From contig JBBCIV010000151.1 in NCBI GenBank assembly GCA_037189665.1, positions 1 through 8,864 of the forward strand: a stretch of 8,864 bases of DNA, in the 5' to 3' direction. A model generated the notes under the pieces. The model was not told the origin of the DNA. It saw only the letters and a program-made list of their open reading frames with translations, and ran no database searches. A program made the translations under genes and the position numbers. Shown here in pieces: positions 1-5,733 of this stretch. Position 1 is the first letter of the stretch. Each line of letters begins with the position of its first letter. The stretch is from BPJO01 sp037189665. Its GTDB lineage: Bacteria > Planctomycetota > Phycisphaerae > Tepidisphaerales > Tepidisphaeraceae.

Positions 1-54
1 GCCGCAGACGCGAAGGAAAGACGGATCGGTCGCAAACTGGTAGAAACTACACTC

Positions 55-699
55 ATGGCCTCCACTGAAGACACCGTTGACCACATCCGCCGCAGCTCTG
101 TCATCGCGATCGTGCGGGGGACGTTCGATTCGATGCAGATCCTCTCGATCGCCAATGCGCTGCGCGAGGGCGGCGTGACGGCGATGGAAGTGACGCTCAA
201 CAGCGCCGGTGCGCTCGATCACATCAAGCTGCTCCAGCAGGAAGTAGGCCACGCGATGCTGATCGGCGCGGGCACCGTTCGCTCGCCCGAAGACGTCGAT
301 CGCGCCGTCACGGCCGGGGCGCAGTTCCTCATTTCGCCGGGGTTCGATCCGGCGTCGGTCGAGCGGGCGCAGCACGCAGGCGTCCTGCATCTGCCCGGCG
401 TCTTCACCCCCTCCGAAGCCCAGCACGCCGCCGCCATGGGATGCAAGCTGCTGAAGCTGTTCCCGTGCGACACGCTTACGCCTACGTATCTCAAGGCGAT
501 CCGCGCTCCGCTCGACGACATCCAATTTGTGCCGACCGGCGGGATCGGCGCTCGAAACATTGCCGAATGGCGTCGCGCCGGCGCATTCGCGGTGGCGGCG
601 GGGTCATCGCTGGTGTCGGGGCCGACGCAGCAGGCGGAGGAGATCACGCTTCGCGCCAAGACGATGCGCGAAGCCTGGGGGGCCGCAATCCATGTCTGA
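55..699 (+). CDS. eda: KDPG aldolase (2-dehydro-3-deoxy-phosphogluconate aldolase)
   Basis: Class I Schiff-base aldolase that splits 2-keto-3-deoxy-6-phosphogluconate into pyruvate and glyceraldehyde-3-phosphate in the cytoplasm, the last step of the Entner-Doudoroff and uronate routes. The 214 residues match the usual length and form one TIM barrel. Visible motifs are AIVR at 18-21, EVTLNS at 45-50 with E45 as the expected catalytic acid, GAGTV at 71-75, ISPG at 93-96, LPGVFTPSEA at 113-122, LKLFP at 133-137 with K134 as the expected Schiff-base lysine, and PTGGIG at 160-165. The next gene, a KDG kinase, overlaps the 3' end by 8 bases, so the two are translationally coupled and make and use the same intermediate. 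The ATG at 55 has no Shine-Dalgarno. A TAGAAA hexamer at 41-46 lies 8 bases upstream, so the message may be leaderless. Some family members also cleave related 2-keto acids (KHG, KDPGal), which sequence alone does not exclude. Confidence 0.93.
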   Translation: MASTEDTVDHIRRSSVIAIVRGTFDSMQILSIANALREGGVTAMEVTLNSAGALDHIKLLQQEVGHAMLIGAGTVRSPEDVDRAVTAGAQFLISPGFDPASVERAQHAGVLHLPGVFTPSEAQHAAAMGCKLLKLFPCDTLTPTYLKAIRAPLDDIQFVPTGGIGARNIAEWRRAGAFAVAAGSSLVSGPTQQAEEITLRAKTMREAWGAAIHV

Positions 700-1657
700 T
701 CGATACGACGTTACCACGATCGGCGAAACGATGCTCCGCATCGGCACGCCCCCCGGCCAACCGCTGGAGACGGCCACCTCTGCGCAGCTCAGCCCCGCGG
801 GCGCGGAAAGCAACGTGGCGGCGGCGTTGGGCGGGCTGGGCCGATGGGTCGCCTGGTGCAGCCGGCTGCCGGACAACCCACCGGGACGGCTGATCGCCAA
901 CGTGCTGCGCCGCTCGCACGTCGATCTGACGCTGCTCGAATGGTGCCCCACCGGCCGGGCGGCGACGTTTTTCGTGGAACTGGAAGCCCCGCCGACGCCG
1001 GTTCGCGTCACCTACGACCGCGCCGCCTCCTGCGCCGCCGGCCTGTCGCCCGATCGCATCGACTGGGTGCGCCTGCTCGATACCCGTCTGCTGCACCTCA
1101 CCGGCATCACCCCCGCCCTGTCGACGGCGTGCCGGGCGACGGTGATCGAAGCCATCCGACGCGCCAAGGTTGCAGGCGTGCCGATCAGCTTTGACGTCAA
1201 CTATCGCCGCAAGCTCTGGACGCCCGACCAGGCCCGCGAAACCCTGCTGCCGTTGGTCCAGCAAGCCGAACTGCTGTTCATCGGCCGGGCAGACGCGCGC
1301 GACGTCTTCGGTCTGACCAGCCCCCACCCGAACGACCTCCTGAAGGCGCTTGCCGACCGAACCGGTGCGAAGAACGTCGTCCTGACCGTCGGCAGCGACG
1401 GCGTGGTGGCGTGGCTGGACGGCTCGATCATCCGCGAACCTGCCCGGCCGACCACCATCCTCGACCGCCTCGGCGCCGGCGACGCCCTTGCCGCTGGCGT
1501 CATTCACGGCTGGCTGGAAGGCGATCTCGCCAAGGGCCTCCGCTACGGTACCGCGCTGGCCGCCAAGGCGCTTCGCACGCAGGGCGACATCGTCACGTGC
1601 CCGCCGTCGGAACTGGAGTCGTTGATCCAGGATTCGTCCGACCGCCCGCAGCGGTAG
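692..1657 (+). CDS. kdgK: 2-keto-3-deoxygluconate kinase, PfkB family
   Basis: Predicted ATP-dependent kinase that phosphorylates 2-keto-3-deoxygluconate to KDPG, the substrate of the overlapping upstream aldolase. From the ATG at 692 it has 321 residues, normal for KdgK. Visible features are the N-terminal PfkB substrate region with GAESNVAAALGGLG at 37-50, Y109-D-R followed by a small-residue stretch where KdgK usually has YxRxxSA, FDVNYRRKLW at 167-176 (KdgK-like FDxNYRxxLW), and the ATP/anion-hole motif DRLGAGDAL at 258-266 with D264 as the catalytic base. The usual D-T-x-GAGD reads D-R-L-GAGD here, a mild deviation. The frame is open upstream to 527, but that part lies inside eda and is Arg-rich, so the ATG at 692 is preferred. 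G-rich sequence about 9 bases ahead may serve as ribosome binding site. Kinase activity is well supported; the KDG substrate rests on motifs plus the eda neighbour. Confidence 0.87.
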   Translation: MSDRYDVTTIGETMLRIGTPPGQPLETATSAQLSPAGAESNVAAALGGLGRWVAWCSRLPDNPPGRLIANVLRRSHVDLTLLEWCPTGRAATFFVELEAPPTPVRVTYDRAASCAAGLSPDRIDWVRLLDTRLLHLTGITPALSTACRATVIEAIRRAKVAGVPISFDVNYRRKLWTPDQARETLLPLVQQAELLFIGRADARDVFGLTSPHPNDLLKALADRTGAKNVVLTVGSDGVVAWLDGSIIREPARPTTILDRLGAGDALAAGVIHGWLEGDLAKGLRYGTALAAKALRTQGDIVTCPPSELESLIQDSSDRPQR

Positions 1658-1763
1658 CGAATGAAATGGGGCGACTTGCCCGACGTCTGGGTGTTGAACC
1701 GCGTCCTGAAGCCACGTCCTGCGGTTATCCCGTCACGTGTCGCATCAATGGTGCGAAACGGGT

Positions 1764-2186
1764 ATGCTTCTCAGCCCAATGCGCTGGCTTACCCACGGAA
1801 ATCTCACGAATGCGGCGATCGAGGCGATCGTCCGGCACGGCCATGTCACCAACTCCGCCGCCGAACTGCTGGCGAAGAAAGACACCACGCTGGACGACCT
1901 GCTCAAGCACGCTACCCAGAAACAGCTCGACCTCATCACCACCGATCGCTCTCTGGTGGACCATGCGATCGCGGGCAAAAAGAAATTCGCCCGCGCGATC
2001 GTCTACCTGCAACTGGCCGGCGGCGACGTCGAGCAGGACGACGCGATCGACCGGCTGTTCGCGCGGTATAAGTCGCCCAAGCCGGGCATGTTATATACCG
2101 TGACCGAAAATCGCGTGAAAATCCGCCAACTGCCCGGCGGAACGCTCGGCAGCGGGGGCAAGGGCGCGGCAGGATCGGAAGACTGA
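1764..2186 (+). CDS. conserved-looking hypothetical protein, helical, 140 aa
   Basis: I do not recognise this family. Codon use is clearly coding, with third positions mostly G or C as in the neighbours. The predicted product is soluble with no signal peptide or membrane segment. Residues about 10-100 look alpha-helical with regular Leu/Ile/Ala spacing, including a Lys-rich KKK patch. The last ~35 residues read as a short strand-like part (GMLYTVTENRVKIRQL) and a Gly-rich tail. The start is uncertain: a GTG at 1737 adds nine atypical residues, ATG 1764 is used here, and ATG 1779 is also possible, with a -10-like TATGCT at 1763-1768. None has a good Shine-Dalgarno. It lies about 100 bases after kdgK and 54 bases before a second PfkB kinase, on the same strand, so cotranscription is possible, but the position says little about function. 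Confidence 0.7.
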   Translation: MLLSPMRWLTHGNLTNAAIEAIVRHGHVTNSAAELLAKKDTTLDDLLKHATQKQLDLITTDRSLVDHAIAGKKKFARAIVYLQLAGGDVEQDDAIDRLFARYKSPKPGMLYTVTENRVKIRQLPGGTLGSGGKGAAGSED

Positions 2187-2240
2187 TTTTCGTCCGAGAG
2201 ACAGAGAACCTTATTACATTACACGGAACGGCTACGCATT

Positions 2241-3143
2241 ATGTCCCTCCTCGTCACAGGCTCCATCGGCATCGACACCATCGAAACCCCAGCCGGCCGG
2301 CGCGATAACGTCATCGGCGGGTCGGCGATCTACTTCTCCTACGCCGCCAGCTTCTTCACGCCCGTGCGCCTCGTCGGCGCCGTCGGCGAAGACGCGCCGG
2401 CGGAGTTCTTCAACGTGTTCGAGGGGCGCGACGTCGATATCTCCGGCCTCGAGACGCGCAAGGGCAGCAAGACCTTCCGCTGGCACGGCTCATACCTGAA
2501 GGACCTGAACGAAGCCCAGACCGTGCAGGTGGACCTGAACGTGCTGGCGGAGAACGCGCCGAAGATTCCCGATGCGTTCAAGGACAGCAAGTACCTCTTC
2601 CTCGCCAACACCCATCCGGTGCTCCAGCAGCAGATGCTCGCCAGCATCGTCAAGCCGCGCCTGGTGGTGGCCGACACGATGAACCTGTGGATTCAGACCG
2701 AGCGCAAGGAGCTGGTAAAGCTCATCAGCATGATCGACGGCCTCGTGCTCAACGACGGCGAGGCCCGACTGCTGACCGAAAAGAAGAACCTCATCGAGGC
2801 GGCGCGCGAGGTGATCTCATACGGGACGAAGTTCGTCGTCATCAAGAAAGGCGAGCACGGCTCGCTGCTGGTGACGGAAAACGACACCTTCGTTCTCCCT
2901 GCATTCCCGGCCGACAAGGTCGTCGATCCCACCGGCGCCGGCGACAGCTTCGCCGGCGGCATGATGGGCTACCTCGCCACGCAAGGCCACGTCACGCCGG
3001 CGATCGTGAAACGCGCCCTCGCCTACGGCACGTGCGTCGCCAGCTACACGATCAGCGACTTCTCGCTGTCCGGGCTGCAATCGACCAATCGCGAGAAGAT
3101 CGACCAGCGCTGGAACGACCTGAAGCAGGCGATGAGCTTCTAA
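2241..3143 (+). CDS. PfkB-family sugar/nucleoside kinase, substrate unknown
   Basis: ATP-dependent kinase of the ribokinase/PfkB fold, 300 residues, full length and cytoplasmic. Visible motifs are VTGSIGIDTIETP at 5-17 (first strand and substrate-side Asp), IGGSAIYF at 25-32 followed by AASFF, VGAVGED at 45-51, LNDGEARLL at 170-178 (the N-x-x-E motif, N171/E174), and VVDPTGAGDSFAGG at 227-240 with D235 as catalytic base. The residue six into GGxxxN, Asn in ribokinase, is Tyr31, so the sugar site differs from ribokinase. I recall this subfamily in several phyla as an uncharacterised kinase resembling adenosine kinase; no specific substrate can be assigned. A GGAACGG stretch at 2225-2231 sits 9 bases before the ATG and may act as a ribosome binding site. 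A strong hairpin 24 bases after the stop probably ends its transcript. Confidence 0.88.
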   Translation: MSLLVTGSIGIDTIETPAGRRDNVIGGSAIYFSYAASFFTPVRLVGAVGEDAPAEFFNVFEGRDVDISGLETRKGSKTFRWHGSYLKDLNEAQTVQVDLNVLAENAPKIPDAFKDSKYLFLANTHPVLQQQMLASIVKPRLVVADTMNLWIQTERKELVKLISMIDGLVLNDGEARLLTEKKNLIEAAREVISYGTKFVVIKKGEHGSLLVTENDTFVLPAFPADKVVDPTGAGDSFAGGMMGYLATQGHVTPAIVKRALAYGTCVASYTISDFSLSGLQSTNREKIDQRWNDLKQAMSF

Positions 3144-3167
3144 AGGATTAAGGCCAGAAAAGCAGAT

Positions 3168-3211
3168 CGAGTGCGTCGTGGAAGACCTCAGGTCATTTCA
3201 CGACGCACTCG
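3168..3211 (+). terminator. strong hairpin, probable transcription terminator of the PfkB kinase gene
   Basis: Perfect 13-base arms (3168-3180 and 3199-3211). Inside them are three more pairs (one G-U), one bulged A, and a GACC/GGTC stem closing a TCA loop, about 20 base pairs in all. It begins 24 bases after the kinase stop codon. The following sequence, TTGTATTTC, is only moderately T-rich, so termination efficiency is uncertain. The hairpin covers the upstream alternative start of thpR (3178), which argues that thpR really starts at 3238. Confidence 0.65.
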
Positions 3212-3223
3212 TTGTATTTCACG

Positions 3224-3229
3224 TATCAT
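3224..3229 (+). promoter_or_regulatory. candidate -10 element of thpR (leaderless spacing)
   Basis: TATCAT matches TATAAT at 5 of 6 positions and ends 8 bases before the GTG start of thpR, so transcription would begin at or next to the start codon. There is no Shine-Dalgarno. I see no convincing -35 at 16-18 base spacing; TTCACG at 3197-3202 is 21 bases away and lies in the hairpin. Confidence 0.35.
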
Positions 3230-3237
3230 CCCCTCCC

Positions 3238-3810
3238 GTGCCGCACGAGCAATACTTACGGCTCTTCCTCGCCATTGACCCGCCGGACGTCGTCCGGCAA
3301 GGATTGCAGCGAGCGCAAAACCGGGTGAAGCCGCTGTTCAACACCGGGACGTATCCGAAACCCGAGAACCTTCACGTCACGCTTCACTTCCTCGGCGACA
3401 CACCGGTGAGCCGGCTGCCGGCGTTGATCGAAGCGTTTTCCAAGGTCGCGATGCCCGTGCTGACGCTTCGTACAGGACGACTGCTGTACTTCCCCGACGA
3501 GCGACGCGCCCGCGTGGCCGCGATGGGGCTGGAAGGCGATGTCGCACTGCTGGCGGGCATGTACGACCAGTTGACACCGGTGGTAAGCAACCTGGGCTAC
3601 CGGCTCGATCACCGCCGATACACCCCACATATCACGATCGCCCGCTTTAAGATTCCGCCGCACGGCGAAGGGCTCGATCGCGCAATTTCGGCGGCCGATT
3701 CCGCCACGCAATCGCTCGAACCATTCCGCGTCCACCAGTTCACGCTCTACCAAAGCACGCTTGATCCGAAGGGCCCCAAGTACGCCCCACTGGGCCGATT
3801 CCCTCGGTAG
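3238..3810 (+). CDS. thpR: RNA 2',3'-cyclic phosphodiesterase (2'-5' RNA ligase family)
   Basis: Member of the 2H phosphoesterase superfamily. The E. coli homologue opens 2',3'-cyclic phosphates on RNA ends and can join 2'-5' linkages in vitro. From GTG 3238 the product is 190 residues, the usual length. The start RLFLAIDPP at 8-16 is typical of the family, and the two catalytic HxTx motifs are present: H46-V-T-L within NLHVTLHFLGD, and H131-I-T-I within YTPHITIARF. No signal peptide is seen, so it should be cytoplasmic. An in-frame GTG at 3178 would add 20 residues unlike the family and lies in a terminator-like hairpin, so 3238 is preferred. No Shine-Dalgarno precedes it, and a -10-like TATCAT ends 8 bases upstream. 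It stands alone, with a hairpin before it and a 670-base gap after it. The in vivo substrate is not revealed by context. Confidence 0.9.
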   Translation: MPHEQYLRLFLAIDPPDVVRQGLQRAQNRVKPLFNTGTYPKPENLHVTLHFLGDTPVSRLPALIEAFSKVAMPVLTLRTGRLLYFPDERRARVAAMGLEGDVALLAGMYDQLTPVVSNLGYRLDHRRYTPHITIARFKIPPHGEGLDRAISAADSATQSLEPFRVHQFTLYQSTLDPKGPKYAPLGRFPR

Positions 3811-3826
3811 GTAAAAGCTTGGACTT

Positions 3827-3850
3827 GGAACCGCAGATGAACGCGGATGG
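3827..3850. repeat. possible dispersed intergenic repeat fragment
   Basis: The 24 bases consist of GGAA then two related 10-base units, CGCAGATGAA and CGCGGATGGC-like. From memory, this pattern (accgcagatgaacgcggatg and its ccacagatgaacacagatg relatives) recurs in many copies between genes of planctomycetes, verrucomicrobia and other bacteria. Only one fragment is visible here, so the repeat nature rests on recall plus the internal direct repeat. Confidence 0.4.
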
Positions 3851-3951
3851 CCGTCGATTTGCGCTGGCGTCGATCGAAGCGAACTCGATTCCACGCTTCT
3901 CGCTCCTTCTGCTCCCTAACCCGTTTTCGTCATCGCCCCTGCCCTCGCTCC

Positions 3952-3990
3952 CACACATTCCCTCTCGCAACATCGTCACATGAATGTGTG
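3952..3990. repeat. 9-base perfect inverted repeat
   Basis: CACACATTC at 3952-3960 and GAATGTGTG at 3982-3990 are exact reverse complements with a 21-base loop. No T-run follows, so it is not a classic terminator. It sits just upstream of the LexA-like palindrome in the thpR-recA gap and could be part of the same control region or the end of the thpR transcript. Confidence 0.4.
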
Positions 3991-3998
3991 CCCTTCCT

Positions 3999-4026
3999 AT
4001 TCCATTGTTCTTGAGAACATTGGAAT
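3999..4026. promoter_or_regulatory. candidate LexA (SOS) operator, near-perfect 28-base palindrome
   Basis: The core at 4006-4019 reads TGTTC-TTGA-GAACA, a perfect palindrome except for the centre. It sits in a longer one with 13-base arms (3999-4011 and 4014-4026) that have a single mismatch. I recall TGTTC-N4-GAACA as the LexA motif described for Verrucomicrobia, a sister group of Planctomycetota. The next gene is recA, the classic SOS target, but its start is 461 bases away. The core overlaps TTGAGA (4011-4016, 5 of 6 match to a -35), with AATAAG at 4032-4037 as a poor -10 at a short 15-base spacing. The palindrome is directly visible; LexA binding is inferred. Confidence 0.55.
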
Positions 4027-4052
4027 GTCAGAATAAGGAATGGACGTAGAAG

Positions 4053-4066
4053 TGTCGCTGAGAACA
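4053..4066. promoter_or_regulatory. second, weaker LexA-like box
   Basis: TGTCG-CTGA-GAACA matches the TGTTC-N4-GAACA pattern at 8 of 10 positions and shares the nine bases TGAGAACAT with the upstream box (4012-4020 versus 4059-4067). Centre-to-centre spacing is 47 bases. Paired operators around one promoter are common for LexA targets, but this copy is degenerate and could be chance. Confidence 0.35.
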
Positions 4067-4221
4067 TGCGGGCGGCGTATATGGCGTCATTGCTGATGAC
4101 CCACTCTTCTTTTTTTCCTGCTTCGACACTCCGCCGCACCCCCCTGTCCCGATCCCAAATTTTTGATTTAAGTCTTGCAAACACTCAACCCGATCAATAT
4201 CCTAACGATCATTCAAACAAA

Positions 4222-4261
4222 GACCGAACCCAGGCGGTGGTGACTTCCGTCCAGTTCGGTC
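4222..4261. repeat. 8-base perfect inverted repeat in the recA upstream region
   Basis: GACCGAAC at 4222-4229 and GTTCGGTC at 4254-4261 are exact reverse complements around a 24-base loop. No T-run follows. If recA is transcribed from the LexA-like region, this would fold in a long 5' leader. Function unknown. Confidence 0.35.
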
Positions 4262-4338
4262 GCGATGGGGCCGAGTTGGCCTGCATCGCAAGATCAAGTC
4301 ATGTAAAGAGTTGCAGGTTTAAACAGGTCGTTTGCTGG

Positions 4339-4377
4339 TCGGCTTGCCGATGCGTGAAACATGGAGCGTATTGCTCC
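4339..4377 (+). other. small hairpins in the possible recA leader
   Basis: Two short perfect stems lie close together: TCGGC/GCCGA with a 2-base spacer (4339-4350) and GGAGC/GCTCC with a 5-base loop (4363-4377). A near-palindrome, CTGCCGATATCGCAG, follows at about 4380-4394. They may be structure in a recA 5' leader. Short stems like these are common by chance in GC-rich DNA. I see no known riboswitch. Confidence 0.25.
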
Positions 4378-4467
4378 TCTGCCGATATCGCAGTCCCCCC
4401 CAGCCCGATCCTGATTTCGAACGTGCTATTCTCGCCCGGCTGACCAAGATACCCGGGTGCAACAATG

Positions 4468-4474
4468 AAGGAGG
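4468..4474 (+). promoter_or_regulatory. strong ribosome binding site of recA
   Basis: AAGGAGG is a full Shine-Dalgarno with 6 bases to the GTG at 4481. It fixes the recA start at GTG and contrasts with the genes here that have no Shine-Dalgarno. Confidence 0.85.
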
Positions 4475-4480
4475 CCCGTC

Positions 4481-5614
4481 GTGGCCAAGACCCTCGAGAA
4501 AGCCGACGGCAAAGCCGTCGATAGCAAGTCGTCCGCATCGTCCAACGGTTCCGACTCCAAGCCCGTCGTCCGCGAAGTGAAACCGCAGACCCCCCCTGCC
4601 GATCCGGCTCGCGACCGCGCGTTGTCGCTGGCGGTGCAACAGATCGAAAAGCAGTTCGGCAAGGGCGCGGTGATGAAGTTGGACGGAGAGAAGCCGGCGT
4701 CGATCGACGGCATTCCGACCGGTTCGCTGTCGCTGGATATCGCGCTGGGCGGCTACGGCATCCCGCGCGGCCGAATCATCGAAGTGTTCGGGCCGGAATC
4801 CAGCGGTAAAACCACGCTCAACCTCCACATCATCGCCAATTGCCAGAAGGCGGGCGGGGTGGCGGCATTCATCGACGCTGAACATGCGCTTGACCCGTCC
4901 TGGGCAAAGCGCCTCGGCGTTCGCCTCGACGATTTGCTGGTCTCCCAGCCGGACACCGGCGAGCAAGCCCTGGAAATCTGCGAACTGCTCGTCCGCAGTA
5001 ATGCGGTCGACCTGATCGTCATCGACTCAGTCGCAGCCCTCATCCCGCGGGCGGAAATCGAGGGCGAGATGGGCGACGCCGTCGTCGGCCTGCAGGCTCG
5101 CCTCATGAGTCAGGCGATGCGAAAGCTCACCGGCGCGATCGCCAAGAGCAAGTGCACGGTCGTGTTCATCAACCAGATTCGTGAGAAGATCGGCGTGATG
5201 TTCGGCAACCCCGAGACCACGCCCGGCGGCCGAGCGTTGAAGTTCTACGCGTCGGTCCGCATCGACGTCCGCCGCACGCAGACGCTCAAGGACGGTGACA
5301 CCTCCATCGGCGCTCGCACCCGCGCCCGCGTGGTGAAAAATAAAATCGCCCCGCCGTTCCGCGATGGCGAGTTTGACATCATGTTTGACCGCGGCATCAG
5401 CTACGAAGGCGATCTGCTCGACCTGGCGGTCGCGACCAACGTCGTCGAGAAGAGCGGCGCCTGGTTCAACTACGGCCCCACCCGCCTCGGACAGGGCCGT
5501 GAAAACGCCAAGCAATTCCTCTTCGACAACAAAGACCTGTCGGCGGAAATTCACAAAAAAGTGCTGGCCGCCAAGCTATCGCAACCGCTGACCGCTGGCG
5601 CATCGGACGAATAA
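4481..5614 (+). CDS. recA: RecA recombinase
   Basis: DNA-dependent ATPase that forms filaments on single-stranded DNA, drives strand exchange in repair and stimulates LexA self-cleavage. It has 377 residues. The RecA core starts near residue 45 and has Walker A GPESSGKT at 104-111, catalytic E134 region FIDAEHALDP at 130-139, Walker B LIVIDS at 178-183, the DNA-binding L2 loop between NQIREKIG (231-238) and TTPGGRALKF (246-255), and the family signature ALKFYASVR at 252-260. The C-terminal domain is complete. The first ~44 residues are an added Ser/Lys/Pro-rich, probably disordered tail missing in E. coli RecA, and the C-terminal tail is only weakly acidic. The GTG start is fixed by AAGGAGG six bases upstream. 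A candidate LexA operator lies 461 bases upstream. No lexA or recX is next to it; smpB follows after 119 bases and a long hairpin. Confidence 0.98.
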   Translation: MAKTLEKADGKAVDSKSSASSNGSDSKPVVREVKPQTPPADPARDRALSLAVQQIEKQFGKGAVMKLDGEKPASIDGIPTGSLSLDIALGGYGIPRGRIIEVFGPESSGKTTLNLHIIANCQKAGGVAAFIDAEHALDPSWAKRLGVRLDDLLVSQPDTGEQALEICELLVRSNAVDLIVIDSVAALIPRAEIEGEMGDAVVGLQARLMSQAMRKLTGAIAKSKCTVVFINQIREKIGVMFGNPETTPGGRALKFYASVRIDVRRTQTLKDGDTSIGARTRARVVKNKIAPPFRDGEFDIMFDRGISYEGDLLDLAVATNVVEKSGAWFNYGPTRLGQGRENAKQFLFDNKDLSAEIHKKVLAAKLSQPLTAGASDE

Positions 5615-5640
5615 TCCCGGTCGGCACCCCGTCGCAACGC

Positions 5641-5695
5641 CGTTTTTGCGGGTGATGGCTGACGCGAGCAGTGTCGTCCATCACCCGCGAAAGCG
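5641..5695. repeat. 18-bp stem-loop between recA and smpB
   Basis: Arms 5641-5658 and 5678-5695 pair over 18 positions (16 Watson-Crick, 2 G-U in RNA) around a 19-base loop. The inner 11 bases, GCGGGTGATGG/CCATCACCCGC, are perfect. It begins 26 bases after the recA stop. No T-run follows on either strand; the T5 run is inside the left arm. It is therefore not a standard intrinsic terminator but may protect or end the recA transcript. Confidence 0.6.
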
Positions 5696-5720
5696 TGTAG
5701 GCTTCGGCCGGTTCGTCGGA

Positions 5721-5726
5721 TAAGAT
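5721..5726 (+). promoter_or_regulatory. candidate -10 element of smpB (leaderless spacing)
   Basis: TAAGAT matches TATAAT at 4 of 6 positions and ends 7 bases before the smpB ATG, so the transcript would start at the start codon. No Shine-Dalgarno and no convincing -35 are visible. Confidence 0.3.
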
Positions 5727-5733
5727 TGTCGTA

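Noticed and set aside
527..691. Upstream extension of kdgK to 527
   Set aside because: It is entirely inside eda in another frame and codes an Arg-rich stretch without PfkB features.
644..1507. 287-residue minus-strand open frame opposite kdgK
   Set aside because: Long antisense frames are common in GC-rich genes; its product is low-complexity Gly/Arg/Ala-rich and the + strand frame has clear family motifs.
3178..3237. GTG 3178 as start of thpR
   Set aside because: It lies in the terminator-like hairpin and adds 20 residues before the family's normal N-terminus.
4405..4425. tRNA T-loop-like GTTCGAAAT on the minus strand
   Set aside because: The flanking bases cannot form a T-stem and no acceptor or anticodon arm is found nearby.
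4066..4443. 125-residue + strand open frame filling most of the thpR-recA gap
   Set aside because: No Shine-Dalgarno, third positions not GC-biased like real genes here, Cys/Ser-rich random-looking composition, and its start lies in the second LexA-like box.
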